A stretch of DNA of 64,000 bases from Scylla paramamosain (GCF_035594125.1 NC_087156.1:16515497-16579496), one strand, 5' to 3'; positions 1 through 15,825 are shown, counted from the stretch's first letter. Made by a program: numbers and translations. The notes: generated by a model not told the origin, from the sequence alone.

Positions 1-968
<968 letters not shown>

Positions 969-1092
969 CCTTTCCCTTTACTTATTTTCTCTCCTGTTTT
1001 ACTCTCCTTTTCCTCAGAAACAAGAAAAAAAAAAATCACTACATCACCACCACCACCACCAACACGGTAGGAAATCAGCCAGCGTATAATAC

Positions 1093-1308
<216 letters not shown>

Positions 1309-1630
1309 GGAAGACGTTGGCCATGGGTTATAAAACAAATGGGAGAACAAAAAAATACCACATCCTTTTGACGACCAGGGTACTGTCAGGCCCACAAGGG
1401 TATAGTGAAGGTTGGCTGCAAGTTACGTAAGTACTTCTGGCGTATGTTGTCCTAACCACCAAGAGACGAGATGCTATGGAGATCAGAATATTGTTATGGA
1501 TGGTGTGTGTGGAGGTAATGCTAGAATATGTATTGTTATTGCAAATATTTCATCCGTAATTTCTGGCACACTATCTTATGATTACAAGTAAAGATTGGAA
1601 CTGATTTCATACTGCTACTGGTGCTGGTGT

Positions 1631-1673
<43 letters not shown>

Positions 1674-1698
1674 GCTCCTGCTGCTGCTGCTGCTGCTT
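1631..1698. repeat. (TAC)n to (CTG)n triplet array
   Basis: About 14 TAC units switch to CTG-type units. The minus-strand poly-Ser frame is a translation artefact of this array. Confidence 0.9.
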
Positions 1699-3138
1699 CT
1701 GATAATGATTACGACAAGTGAAGGAGGAAACAAGCGCGGATTATGGGATTACAGAAGGAAGATTTATTTTGAAAAGATTACAAACCACCAGTAACAGAAC
1801 TTCAGATGCTTGGTAAACTGATTTCGCTACTCTAACTTGAGTACAAGGAGGAGGAGGAGGAGGAGTCGAGGCTCACCAGCTGTGTAAACAAGGGAGACAA
1901 CAATTCATACAAACTTGGGCACTAACGCGACTGGAAGGGACACACAATCTGGTGTATTGTATGGAAATAGGAGGAACGAACCCCAAGTCTGGAGAAGTTA
2001 AGTAAAAGCGAATAGCGTGAATTCCAACACGAACCCTCACGCTTGTTTGTGTCATGATTCAGTGCTGTGTATGCAAAAGTTGAGGTAGTGAAGGATGCAA
2101 CCAACCGCAAACACAACGACACAAAACCCAAAGGACAATGTGAAAAATAACTGGTTAAATAACAGCGGTTGGAAAGGTGATTTCAAGTTCATGTTTTATG
2201 CTGGTGATTTTCCATACACACTTTCCTTGTTAAGTTATGCATGTTTGGGAATATTTCCGTACCTTTCATATGATAAGCAGGTACATGTAGATCACAACAG
2301 CAGGTGACCTAAACGCAAGGTCACCAAACCACTCGACAACAAAGACAACACGCGATACACTTCCGTTTATTATACACAAGCCACACGAGCTGCATCAAAC
2401 AACACGCGTCCTTCCTTCCTTCCTTCCTTCCTTTCTGACGTTCTTCCCTCCCTCACTCATTCTGCTCCATCACCACTATCACAATTACCACTGTCCACCG
2501 TCACCACCATCATCATTATCCCCTGTCATCATCATCATACATCATCATTCACTGCAGCAAGTGTCATCCTTATCTACAACACCACCACCACCTCATGTCT
2601 TCATCACTATCCACACCATTCATCACCATACATTGCAGTAAACACATACCACATCACTTACTACTATATCATTCCACTTACTTGCAACCACACTGGTCAC
2701 CACCACTATCACCAACCAACACCAACACCTCTCCTTCCACTCCATTCCTACAACCTACAACCACTTGATCACTACCGCCACAACCACCACGGCCCGGCGT
2801 CTAGGTGAGGTAGAATGAGCGTCTTTCCCTCCTTCAGGTATTAATAATTACTGAAGGATCATTTATACCTATTCCCTTAACACTACAGGTAAGTTAACTG
2901 GCAGCTAGTTCTACCTGACAAATACATATAATACACTGGGTGGCTGGTTGGGCTTTCCTTTCCAGTCGTATATGGTTCACTGACTCTCCTAAAAAAAAAA
3001 AAAGTGTCCAGTATAATGAAGGTGCTGCCATCTGGAGGCATCCAATCGTAATATAAGGAAGATAATAGTAAAGGAGGTCCGATTCTCTAGTTTCGAAGCA
3101 GTGTACGGTGCTGCCATCTGGATCACAGAGCAAGATGG

Positions 3139-3139
<1 letters not shown>
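1699..3139. other. Non-coding block with small simple repeats
   Basis: Contains an AGG run (1846-1865), a TTCC run (2410-2433), a degenerate ACC/ATC-rich stretch at about 2460-2800 (G-poor top strand), and a short poly-A at about 2991-3003. No recognisable exon was found. A duplicated phrase, 'gctgccatctgga', occurs at about 3026 and 3111, suggesting a small local duplication. Confidence 0.6.

Positions 3140-3211
<72 letters not shown>
3140..3211. repeat. Compound (AC)n-(AG)n
   Basis: About 17 AC units, a 'tac' break, then about 18 AG units. Confidence 0.95.
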
Positions 3212-3212
<1 letters not shown>

Positions 3213-3477
3213 GTTAACTTTCGGGAAGTGAGGAAAATAAATTAATTAAAGATATGTATATAAAAAAAAATAGTATTTATTCCATTTTTTCATTTGAGTT
3301 CAGTTCGATAAGACCCGTACCAAGGCTCCTCCAAGCCTCGCTCTCGCTCCAATCGGCCGGCGCGGGGTAAACGTAATCAAGCCTGTCAACAAGGGAAGGA
3401 GGGATAGCCGCCTCACGTCTCGTCTCACGCCTCGCGCCACCCAGGGAAGGGAGCGTCTTGTGCTGGATACGCTTGAC

Positions 3478-3720
3478 ATTGATGATGATGGTGATGATGA
3501 TGATGATGACGGTGGTGGTGATGATGGTGATACTACTATTACTACTACTGTTACTACTACTACTACTAATAATAATAATAATAACAATAATAATAATACT
3601 ATTGCTACTACCACCATCATCACAGATATTGCTAATTGTACTACCATATTCTCACCATTATCTTCCTTCTCTTCCTCCTTCTCCTCATCATCATCATCAT
3701 CACCATCACCACCACCACAC
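3478..3720. repeat. Compound triplet array (GAT, ACT, AAT, ATC)
   Basis: Successive blocks of GATGAT, TACTAC, AATAAT and, after about 55 bp, CATCAT/CACCAC units. The poly-Asp, poly-Thr and poly-Asn frames seen here are low-complexity artefacts. Confidence 0.85.
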
Positions 3721-3930
3721 TACATTTCAAATTACCTAACCAACCTCACTAAACTCATAGACTAGACTAAATTCCTGCAACTCCCTTAAAAACTTAAAAA
3801 AGAAAAAAAAAAAAACTTCAAAACGACGTAAATTCTGCTGCAGTTCTTGGCGCCGAGATTGCATGCATGAAGATATTCAGAGAGGAAGCTGCAGAAGTTA
3901 CGAGATACGAAGTTGGTTAGGCGGAACACT

Positions 3931-3932
<2 letters not shown>

Positions 3933-4013
<81 letters not shown>
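3933..4013. repeat. (GA)n microsatellite
   Basis: About 40 uninterrupted GA units. The sequence between this array and the next (4014-4450) is A-rich unique DNA with no recognised gene. Confidence 0.97.
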
Positions 4014-4015
<2 letters not shown>

Positions 4016-4447
4016 ATGTTAGTGCTCCAAAGCGTTACCAGGCGCTGAAAGAACACACAACACTACTTAAAAATACCAGCACAACTCAGTTAAAACGAAG
4101 ACCTTATACATATCTCATCAGAGCATATCACTAGCGTACAGGCATTACAATTTAAAAACACCGTTACGAAAATACTCAATCCATTTAAGTGAACGATACT
4201 AAAACAACGATACTCCGTTCATTCGGAAAAGAAAGAGGTACAGAAAAAACGAAGCTTGTTTGACTGAAAAAAAAAACGAATATTCAACACATAAAAAGAA
4301 AAGTACTATGAATATTATACCAAGGCAGAAATGTTTTTATCCTGCCGGTGACTTTCTCTTGTCAAGGGTTTTAATTTGTTCATGTGAAAGGATCGACTGA
4401 AGATGCAACATTAGTTTAATTAAATTGGAACAGGAAGCTAATAACGT

Positions 4448-4450
<3 letters not shown>

Positions 4451-4529
<79 letters not shown>
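4451..4529. repeat. (GA)n microsatellite
   Basis: About 39 uninterrupted GA units, in the same orientation as the array 440 bp upstream. Confidence 0.97.
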
Positions 4530-4531
<2 letters not shown>

Positions 4532-4899
4532 AATAGCTTTCATCACCACCTTGATTACAATCACCAAAAAGTCTCATATTTAAAAACAAACCCTTCTACC
4601 AATACAACGCCATAAAACACATGAAACAGCTTGATCCTGATCTTGGAAACTGAAACACTGCCTACGTTGTACATAAACAGCGGAGGCAACCTACTGTAGG
4701 ACACGTGCAGAAACCGAATGCAACTTCAATTTCTTTACAGATCAAACGCTTAGTCTTTGAGTCCCAACGCGACAAGTGACCCGGGATAACCTGAGCGACG
4801 AGGGGTCCTATCCATCATGGCCGCCGCTGCGTTTCGGTGGTCGGAAAACATCCCCGGAATTAATCCATCTCAAAAGCTCCGACGATAAATCTGCCACTA

Positions 4900-5265
4900 C
4901 CAGCTGCCCGGTCCCCTTCTCCTACCCTTCCTATCTCCCTCCCTCCCTCCTCCCATTTTCCATTCCTCCCCTCCTGCACCCTTCTCCGTCAGCTCCCACA
5001 GCCTTCTCCTCCTGCTCCTCCTGTTCCTCCTCCTTCTCCTTTCCTCCTCTTCTGTGATTTATGGCTTCTTTAAAAGGCCACGATGGCGAGGATGGACTGA
5101 TCCACGCTATACCCTCTCCTACCCTGATGGTTCTCCTCCTCCTCCTCCTCCTTCGTGTCACTCTCCTCCCTCTCACCAATCTGCGTCCTCCTTGCCAAAG
5201 TGTCACCATCAATACTCCTCCTTCTCCGCCTCCTCTTCTTCCATCACGTTACTCCGTCGCCTACT
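4900..5265. repeat. Pyrimidine-rich degenerate CTC/CCT tract
   Basis: Strongly C+T biased with recurrent TCCTCC and CTCCTT units. Frames on both strands are low-complexity Pro/Ser/Leu or Arg/Glu. The upstream 4530-4899 sequence holds no recognised feature. Confidence 0.7.
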
Positions 5266-5346
5266 AAGATTGTGTTATCTCACGAGTAGTTACTGGTGAA
5301 TGAATCAGTTAGCGGGCAAGACTGTTGATGCAAGGGAGACGTTGTT

Positions 5347-5348
<2 letters not shown>

Positions 5349-5439
<91 letters not shown>

Positions 5440-5492
5440 AGGGGGGGAGAGAAAACCTGGAACACTCGATGAATGGAATGCGGTGATCCATG

Positions 5493-5555
<63 letters not shown>

Positions 5556-5680
5556 ACTAGAAAAGAACGCCGTCTCTCAAAAGAACGAAGCCAAATCACC
5601 ATATGTTTTTTTCTTTCTTTTCCTTTATTTTTTATTATTGTTACGCTTAAGTCTCTGCTAGTTTTCCTTCCATTCATTCA

Positions 5681-5749
<69 letters not shown>

Positions 5750-5751
5750 AC
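5349..5751. repeat. Microsatellite cluster: (AG)n, (TG)n, (CT)n-(AC)n
   Basis: (AG)n at 5349-5435, (TG)n at 5494-5554, then (CT)n passing into (AC)n at 5685-5751. All three long frames here are repeat artefacts. Confidence 0.95.
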
Positions 5752-6554
5752 GGGCACATCAGTGGAAGGAAAGTAATTACCAAGGACAGGCATCTGAGTC
5801 TCCCATAAATACTGGCTAGAGGTGACGTGTCCTTCAGAGGCACTCAGAACTCACCCTGCCCTCCTCTCACTGACCCGACCTGACTCACCTTTCACCCATT
5901 TTCCTCCTCCTCCTCCTTTCCCTCCTCTTCATCTTCCTCCTCCCTCTCCTCTATCTCCTCTGTGTTTTGTTCCACTTTGTATCCTGCCGCCTAAGCTCCT
6001 CCGCCTTCCCTGTCTTCCAATTCCATCTTTCTCTTTCCTCCTCGTGCTGCTCCATCCGTACTATTAATACCTGCTCTTTTTTCTTTTCATCCTCCTTCTC
6101 TCCCCGCCTTCCTTAGCCTCGCTGCACCCATCAGCTTCAATCAGTAAGGGCGCTGGTTCATTAAGTCCCAGGTAAAGAACTGTGTAGACTTCCAGCGAAC
6201 AGAGTGAATGGATGTGCTTATATTGAGAATACGGAGAAACCTGCCACGGGGCTTCAGTCTTTAGTTACGACGTGGGTGAAATGTGCTTGTATGCCTCGAT
6301 TCATTAATTTTTTTCAATGCTTTGGTCTCTCGAGTTTGATAAAATGGTCTCACTGGAAGTTTAGCATATAATTTCGAATGATACCAATGATGCGGAAAGG
6401 ATTGATTGAGTAGTTCAAATGTTTTAGTGCCTGTAGTTATATTTTCACTTAGTTAAGTCCTTAAGAATTGGTGAAATGAAGTAACAAGCGCCATACTGGT
6501 AATATTGGTAAACTCTGGAAGTCTTGGCCTGTTTTTGATAATTTTCCTTCTTTC
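5752..6554. other. Non-coding block, C/T-rich then unique
   Basis: A degenerate CCT/CTC-rich stretch at about 5880-6110 is followed by unique mixed sequence. No exon-like coding pattern is recognised. Confidence 0.55.
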
Positions 6555-6805
6555 TACTCGCAAATGATGAGACTCGTCAACAGCTGATCGTAAATTCCTC
6601 ATGCTGGGTGATGAATGAACGACTCAATGATTGACTGAATGAATGAGAAAGCTCGTCTATCCCTGATGAGTTATTAACGATGAGTGATGAAAGAACGGAT
6701 GAAAGAATAAGGAAACTCGCCATGTCACTGATAAATAACTAGCGATGAGTCATGAATGAATGAATGAACGTATGAGAGAATGAATAAAGAAACTCGTCCG
6801 TTGTT
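6555..6805 (+). repeat. Degenerate tandem repeat, unit about 75 bp
   Basis: Four diverged units, each ending in a shared 'aactcgtc'-like phrase with the CTCG core at about 6573, 6652, 6716 and 6793. Each unit carries GATGA and 'gaatgaatga' motifs. Spacing is about 79, 64 and 77 bp, so indels have accumulated. Confidence 0.6.
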
Positions 6806-7078
6806 CGTGGTGTTATGGGCGTGGCATCGGTTCCTTGGGTCCGCCTGTGCGTGTCCGTATCCTTGAATCCCGCAATCACCACCACTACCATCACTAATGC
6901 CTCCTCCTCCTCCTTGCCTACTTTGCAGCCTCCCGCCACTCGCTGCCAACCGTGACGTGGCTCGTGACTCACCTGCAATAATGAGAGAAGGCAACATTAA
7001 TAACAGTGGCTCAATGTCAACGTGTTAACAATGCATTAAACAAAAAAATTATGATAACATTTTTTTTTCTGTGTGTAT

Positions 7079-7284
<206 letters not shown>

Positions 7285-7329
7285 TCAAAAAGTCACTTAT
7301 AGACTCAAAGATTTTCCCTTGCTACATAC

Positions 7330-7415
7330 GAAGAGAGAGAGAGAAAAAAAAAAAAAAGAAAAGGAAAAGAACAGGAAAAAAAGGAAAAAGAGAAACTTCC
7401 ACACAAACACACGGA

Positions 7416-7492
<77 letters not shown>
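7330..7492. repeat. Purine tract and (GA)n array
   Basis: A-rich GA/AAG tract leading into about 36 GA units (7420-7492). The Lys/Arg/Glu frame across it is an artefact. Confidence 0.93.
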
Positions 7493-7495
<3 letters not shown>

Positions 7496-8083
7496 GCGAG
7501 AAAGACGAGATGGAACACACAATAAAAACACAGCTTAAAAAAAGAACTCCAATTTAGCAGTCAAACATTCAGTAAGTAAGAGAGGCTCGGAGTCAACACA
7601 CACGGAATGTATAATGCATCCTTCGCTCCCTGGAGGTGGTGACGGCGCACAGGCGAGACAGGGAGCTGGGACTGGCTGGCTGAGGATGGAGGAGAGGGAG
7701 GGAAGGGACCATGGAGGGAGTGCTGGCAGGGTGAAGGAGGCGAGGCGGAGGGAAATGGTTGACTCTTGGAGATAAGGGGGAAATGGAGATGAGAGGACGA
7801 GGAGACAAGGGCAAGGACGGCTGGTGTGGAGTGAGAAATATGAGAGGCGGTGGTGGTGGTGGTGGTGAAGGAACTGAGGATAAAAATATCAAGAAATGGA
7901 AGAAAAAACGATGATAATGAAGATGAGGACGACGCAGACGACGGAGAAAAAAAAGAAAGAAAAAATAGAAGAAGGAAAATTAAAATGAATAAACGTAAAT
8001 CTAATGAAGGCAAGTCCCCCGGAGCAAACAAACCATAACAAAGGCATAAGAAAACACTAAACAAAAGACAAATATAACGAGTA

Positions 8084-8085
<2 letters not shown>
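7493..8085. other. Purine-rich non-coding block
   Basis: Top strand is strongly G+A biased (GGAG, GATGA, GAAA motifs), with a short GGT run at about 7850-7867. The long minus-strand frame crossing this region continues through (GT)n and has no recognisable domain. Confidence 0.55.
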
Positions 8086-8156
<71 letters not shown>

Positions 8157-8175
8157 TATTATTATTATTATTATT

Positions 8176-8215
<40 letters not shown>
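8086..8215 (+). repeat. (AC)n - (ATT)n - (AC)n sandwich
   Basis: (AC)n at 8086-8154, about seven ATT units at 8155-8177, then (AC)n to about 8215. The orientation and order match the 3' border of the plus-strand LINE at 35.57 kb and its truncated copy at 59.15 kb, where (TTA)n tails are also followed by AC. It may be a tail-only LINE insertion (inference); ordinary microsatellite mutation is the alternative. Confidence 0.9.
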
Positions 8216-8216
<1 letters not shown>

Positions 8217-8739
8217 ACGAAACAGCAGCCCTTCCAGAGTTCACCCAGTCAGAGGTTATCACACAGACGACCCACGAAAGGACGCCACCACCATGATATT
8301 CTGAATCGTAGCAAACATCTTCAGCCTTAAGCAAAATCTTTACTCCTTCTCCTTAGCGTGCAGAATCACACCCTTATGGCGCCTAGGTACAACGCCCGCC
8401 ACGAGTAAAGCACCGCCCATCTTTCTCTCTCTCTGGCCATTCGACGCTGCGCCACCAATGTTATATTCATCCACCAGCCTCGTATATTCCACAGAGTAAT
8501 TCGTGAAAGCAAAACAGTGTGACCGTAGCACCTGATGCGTGACGCTGTTATGGAGTTCAGGGATCGTGTTACCTGGGGAGTGTGGGGGAGGGGTAACGGA
8601 GAAAGGGGAAGAGGGAAGGGAAGGGAGAGAGGGGGAAGGGGGGAAAGGGGAAGATAATATGAATGTATTTTATAGTTTATCTTCACTAATCATTTTGATG
8701 TATTTGCTTTCCAGGCTAAAGTTATGGTTGTTTACTGAA

Positions 8740-8742
<3 letters not shown>

Positions 8743-8823
<81 letters not shown>
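8743..8823. repeat. (TC)n microsatellite
   Basis: About 40 TC units. The preceding 8216-8742 stretch is unique, with a G-rich purine patch at about 8577-8655. Confidence 0.97.
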
Positions 8824-8824
<1 letters not shown>

Positions 8825-9855
8825 AGCGGGTATCTATAATATAGTCCTTGGTATTAAACTAGGAATCGTGTTTTTCGTATTCATATAATATACTCAATGC
8901 CATAATAAATATCGAATCTTCTCTATTTATTACGAGAAAAAAATAAACAAATTCCATGACCTTAATTTCCAGTGTTTCTCGTCTGGTGTCTTTTAACGTG
9001 TCCAGTAAATTTGATTCTATCCTCCGCTCTTTTTTTTACTTCTGTATGGACTCGTGATATTTCACCCTCCAATTAAGTAAGATTTTTTTTCTTCTCTTAG
9101 CTTTAGTTTTACCCTCGAGATCTTCTTAATTAAACTTCATTCATTCTTTCTTGACTTAAAAGAAAAGAAAAAAGCCGGAAAAAAGTCGTTCATTATGCAT
9201 TAATTCACGGCTGAATAAAACACCTGGATTTTCTTATTTTTCTATTTTTTTCCTCCTCTTCCTCATCTTCCTCGTCTTGCTCCTCTCCAGTCTCACTCAC
9301 CTTTCATGCAGGAAGAGTCGTGCAGCAGGGAGAGGGATTAAATGTGACGTGAGAGCAACGAGGTGTGACACGCAGCTCACGAGGGAATGTGTAAATGAGA
9401 TGTTAGGGAGGGACGCCAAGAATACTCCACGCTGCTTGGGAATGAGATCACGAGACGCACCGATGGCGTGTGGGAGAGGATGAGTTTGTGTACTCGAGCT
9501 AAGTGCAGTACGAAAAATTATAGAACAAGGGTAGTAAGGAGACGTAGTTAAAAGTAATTATAGATTAAATAAATAAATAAAAAAAAAACAAGAAATCGTA
9601 TTACTGTTCAAACAGCAGGAGTGATATGATGGAGTTAGAATGTTCAACTGTAAGAAATTATGACAAGAACGAAGTGTCCAGTCATTGAACTTATGTCGTT
9701 TGGTGGTGAGATGATACGAGATGAAACACAAAGTATTTTTACTTCTAGCGTTCGATTTCTATCATCATTCTTTGTCGAAACGATGGAGGAAATCAAATGC
9801 TTCCTCTCCATCTCGCGTTTCCCAAGCAACAATTTTCACTCATTTGTCTAAGACT

Positions 9856-9856
<1 letters not shown>
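8824..9856. other. Unique non-coding block
   Basis: AT-rich sequence with several T- or A-runs and no recognised coding or RNA gene. The 68-codon frame at 9277-9483 shows no known motif. Confidence 0.6.

Positions 9857-9942
<86 letters not shown>
9857..9942. repeat. (AC)n microsatellite
   Basis: About 43 uninterrupted AC units. Confidence 0.97.
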
Positions 9943-9944
<2 letters not shown>

Positions 9945-10259
9945 AAACAAAAATCGTGATCAGTTTCTTCTGCGTTTCCTTGTGCTCAACGTTAACCCTC
10001 AATTATTACAGCCTCTCCTCAGCCTTAATAACATAGCCTTGAGAGAGACTATAATTTCTAGAACACCACTGAGAGCAAAGATCTAGTCCAAACCTTTCAG
10101 TGTATATAGTTCAAATTTTGCTCAAAATTATCTTCTAATACTCCTCAAATAAAGTAACAAGTATCATTCTCTCATTACCAGCTTAAGGGTTAAAGGATCT
10201 CGTCAATCACTCAAACCCGCTTCAACATTAGAAAGTCATTGGCAGCCTCTACTCTCCTG

Positions 10260-10530
10260 GCGGGGCTTGCGCATATTCATTCCTGGCAGCGAGTCACTAG
10301 CACCTTACCACTGTGGGGCCGAGGATGTAAAATGCCAATTGGATTCCATTTTTCCGAGCGGCCGTGGCGGGTGAAGGAAGAGCGGCGGGCGTGGCGGGCG
10401 TGAGGGCATTCATAGCCGACAAAGACGCTCATACTCCATGCAAATTGGGGCAAATGTAATTATTCTAATGGACATGGTTGATCCTCGCGCGTCTTCAGAA
10501 TTTTAAGCACACGAATTACTGGTATTAAGA
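10260..10530. promoter_or_regulatory. Candidate cis-regulatory block with octamer motif
   Basis: A microsatellite-free stretch with many CpGs in an otherwise CpG-poor neighbourhood. It contains an ATGCAAAT POU-type octamer (10438-10445), a CCAATTGG palindrome, and TAATTATT and TAATGG homeodomain-type cores within about 40 bp of the octamer. Motifs are short and could occur by chance; only conservation would make this convincing. Confidence 0.25.
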
Positions 10531-10692
10531 CTCGTTTCTTGCATAGGTTATGATGAATCTGCCCCGGTGACTTAATTCTTTCCTCACTTCCTCTTTTCCT
10601 TTCCTCTTATTCCTCTTTTCCTTACCTCTTATTCTAATATTGTGAAGGCAAGGCATGCGTGTCACGTGATTTTGTCTTAAGTGTTAATCTTT

Positions 10693-10792
10693 TCAGCAAT
10701 GCACCAGTTTAATTTTATTCCGGATAACATGACAGAATTGTGTCAAATTTATTTATCATAATGAGGGTGTTAAAAATCATCTCTATTAATTG

Positions 10793-10794
<2 letters not shown>
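10693..10794 (+). repeat. Dispersed repeat family A, left-part copy
   Basis: Shares the phrase 'tttattccggata', then a matching tail including 'tatttatcataatgagg' and 'gttaaaaatcatc'-like sequence, with 48891-48995. Divergence is clear but the order of matches is preserved over about 100 bp. Confidence 0.6.

Positions 10795-10795
<1 letters not shown>

Positions 10796-10886
<91 letters not shown>
10796..10886. repeat. (CT)n microsatellite
   Basis: About 45 CT units abutting the family A copy on its right side. Confidence 0.97.
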
Positions 10887-10891
<5 letters not shown>

Positions 10892-11135
10892 ATATCCTAA
10901 CCTAAACTCCTTATCGATCTTAGTATTCTATCCTACTTTAGACTGGACAGTATAGCTTATCACAAACAACTTCGCAAGAGAAAACTTTTCCACCGCTGCT
11001 TGTTCTTCATCTGGGTTCCTTTGTGTTCCTTTGCCTCCTCAGGACCCACGAGGAAAAGATTTGTTGTTAAGTAGCAAAGTGTGGCTCGGAAGCTACCGTA
11101 ATGAGCCAACTTGGAAGCACCGTCCGCCTCCAGGA

Positions 11136-12983
<1,848 letters not shown>

Positions 12984-13146
12984 GTTCTCCGGTGTCCGTA
13001 CACCTGTCTAAGCACACCTGGCCACAGCGCTTGTTACTTTCTTTCTGGCACTTCACACCTGACTGCCCCATGCACGGCCTCACGGCAATCCCACAGCCAC
13101 TGCATACCTGCCTACAGACACACGTGCCGCCCTGACTGGAGGCAAC
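12984..13146 (-). CDS. Possible Cys-rich exon (weak)
   Basis: On the minus strand an open frame begins right after a plausible splice acceptor (pyrimidine tract then CTAG at about 13147-13150). It reads a Cys-rich segment with nine cysteines in about 50 residues, including CVCRQVCSGCG and later CGQVCLDRC. The same frame stays open to 12634, but the later part loses the cysteine pattern and I found no clear splice donor. No family is recognised. It could be chance; confidence is low. Confidence 0.15.
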
Positions 13147-13314
13147 CTAGGAAAACATCGCTTGTCTGCTTCGTGAGTTAATGGTACACTCGTGGTCGTA
13201 AGTAGAGTAACCTTTTACACTAATTTTCACTGTGCTTTTGAGTTTTCTTTCAATCATAAGTCCTCTGATCTGACAAAATCTTCTTACAGACAGATTCTAA
13301 TCAAGTCAGAGAAC

Positions 13315-13386
13315 GTTAAGATTGTGAGAAAACACTCAACATAATGGAAATGAAGGCAGTATGTTATTTGACTTTTGATCATGACT
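13315..13386 (+). repeat. Dispersed repeat family A, right-part copy
   Basis: Matches 49081-49150 and 53229-53297 through 'ttaagattg', 'gagaaaacact', 'acataatgg' and 'aatg' blocks in the same order, ending near 'gactt.tga'. Confidence 0.65.
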
Positions 13387-13703
13387 ACAAAGCAAAGCCA
13401 TAAACCTCCTTTAATGAATATTTTGTAAAGGACAACACACAGGAGGTTGTTTCAGCTGGCGGCACACTCGTCCTCTCCAGAGCACCGGCAGGCACAGCTG
13501 GATCACGGGCACAGGTGATGCTTCCCACAGGCAGCGGCTGGGCGGCTCTTGCACGCCCTAGCCAGTGAACCTCGGACACGCTGCATCGGCCACACGATCT
13601 TTCCTCTTTTTACTGGTGACATTCCGAGAGGTGAGAACCTTTGCCATGACCTCAGAAAAGAGAGACACGAAACTGGCAATCCAATACGTTCACACATAAA
13701 TTC

Positions 13704-13832
<129 letters not shown>

Positions 13833-14447
13833 GACACTCGCTCTTGAATATCTTTCCGGGGATTCAGGTTCTCGGTGAGTCCAGTGACGGCAACATGACC
13901 TCATAAAAATCAAGATATCTTAGAATCACAGCAGAGGAGGTGAGTTTTCTTCCTGGAGGAGATCCCAATGATGAATAGCTCGCAGTACAACGGGTGATTC
14001 AGACGTGCACGGGTGGAGGGATGGACTGAGTGAGGCAGAAAGGAGTATGAAAGCAGGAAAGAGGGAGGGAGACTTAACATAATCCAAGGCGAGGAGCGTT
14101 GACCGATTAATACTGAGAAAGATGGACACTCAAGCAGGTGGTTAAGCAGTAAAGGAAGCGGGAGGAGGAAGACGAGAGGTAAAATCGTGAAAACGGTATA
14201 AGGAAGGAACAGTAAAGATAAAGGAAGGGAGGAAGAAGAGAAAGGGTGTAAACGCCGTGAAGCAAGGAAGGAAGGAATACTTAAAAGACGCATAAGAACA
14301 AATTTACTTCAGTGACCCTCATTAGCCAAGCGGAAAATGGGTATCAAGTGTCGCCTTACTTAAAACATATTGCCAGTTTTACCCACATTGAAAATATAAG
14401 AAAAAAAAACACGTATTATTTTTGTAATTATGTTCCTTGTAGTTGTG

Positions 14448-14448
<1 letters not shown>

Positions 14449-14485
<37 letters not shown>
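14449..14485. repeat. (TG)n microsatellite
   Basis: About 18 TG units. The 13830-14448 sequence before it is purine-biased unique DNA with AGGAAG motifs. Confidence 0.96.
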
Positions 14486-14487
<2 letters not shown>

Positions 14488-14696
14488 GGTGGAGGGGGTG
14501 GATAAGGACACGGGCACACAGACAGCCTCACAGAATATTTTCCTAAACACTTATGTACTAAGGAGACGTTAATCCTTTCAAAACTAAGCATATTGTTTTC
14601 TATAATGACCAAAACTTCTTAGACGCTCATTTTTGCATACACTGCAGTTTCTTAAATAGTTTTTTACCATAAGAGGGACAAAATCAACCTACTACT

Positions 14697-14799
<103 letters not shown>

Positions 14800-14821
14800 T
14801 CCATGAGTCCACACAAAACAA

Positions 14822-15022
14822 ATTTTTACCGTGATCTGAAACTTAACAAAGGACGATCACAGCACTAAAAGGATTAAAGAACCTTAAAGAGGACAAAACT
14901 TACCTCCCATTCTCCTTTTTTTTTTCCTTTGTGTCCATGCAAACAATTTTAATTTATCCACATTTTTTTTACCGTGCTCTGAAAGTTAACAAAGGATGAC
15001 CATAGCAGTAAAAAGGGCGAAA
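14822..15022 (+). repeat. Tandem pair of family C repeat, period about 143 bp
   Basis: 'ttttaccgtg.tctgaaa.tt', then 'aacaaagga.ga.ca.agca.taaaa', occurs at about 14824 and again at about 14967. Both copies follow a similar 'tcca...caaa' context. A third, single copy lies near 12.02 kb. Confidence 0.75.
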
Positions 15023-15375
15023 AGCTCACCGAAAGGCTCCTGAAGGGACGATGTAGAAAGAAGCACGGGATGAGAGCAGGCTGTGACCCATTTATACCAG
15101 AGCGGTGACGAAGGTCATCAAAAGGCTCCAGCGTCTTGGAAATACCGACAACTTTTCAGGAGAAGTCTTTGAGGCTTTCACATAGCAGAGAAGCTGGTCT
15201 TTGTTGAGTTAATGAAGCTGCCTCCTTAATGAAATAGTTCACCAAAGCTTGGGAACAAAAAACACGAATTAAATGAGCGAAATGATGATCTCTATTATGT
15301 TTTTCATGTCTCCCTGAAGCTTAAGTTCGCTATAGGAGGAAATTATCTAGTGTCTTTTGCTATTGCTGCCTGATG

Positions 15376-15505
15376 AAGGGAAGGAAGGAAGGAAGGAAGG
15401 AAAGAAGGTAGGATGGAAGGAAAGAAGGAAGGAAGAATGGAAGGAAAGAAGGAACGAAGGAACGAATGGATGAAGGAAGGAAAGAAGGAAGGTAGAAAGA
15501 AAACG
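15376..15505. repeat. Degenerate (GGAA)n / GAAAGAAGGAAG array
   Basis: Tetranucleotide GGAA-type units with variants such as GAAC and GTAG. Confidence 0.85.
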
Positions 15506-15697
15506 TTACTGTGTTCCGGCGAGCGAGGCAACGAAGGGAGGGAAAATAAAGACACGAAGAAAAAACTAATTAATATAATTTCATATCGCATTCCAACTTT
15601 CATAATTAAGAGAGAGAAAATAATATGAAAGCGTATTAAATTGATTTAGCTTTTTTATGACTTAAATAACCGGATCTGAACGGATACGTAGGTGAGG

Positions 15698-15700
<3 letters not shown>

Positions 15701-15771
<71 letters not shown>
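15701..15771. repeat. (GA)n microsatellite
   Basis: About 35 GA units. Confidence 0.97.
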
Positions 15772-15777
<6 letters not shown>

Positions 15778-15825
15778 TACCCAGATTATCTTCAGCAATT
15801 ATTTATATATTTTCTCTATTCCCAG

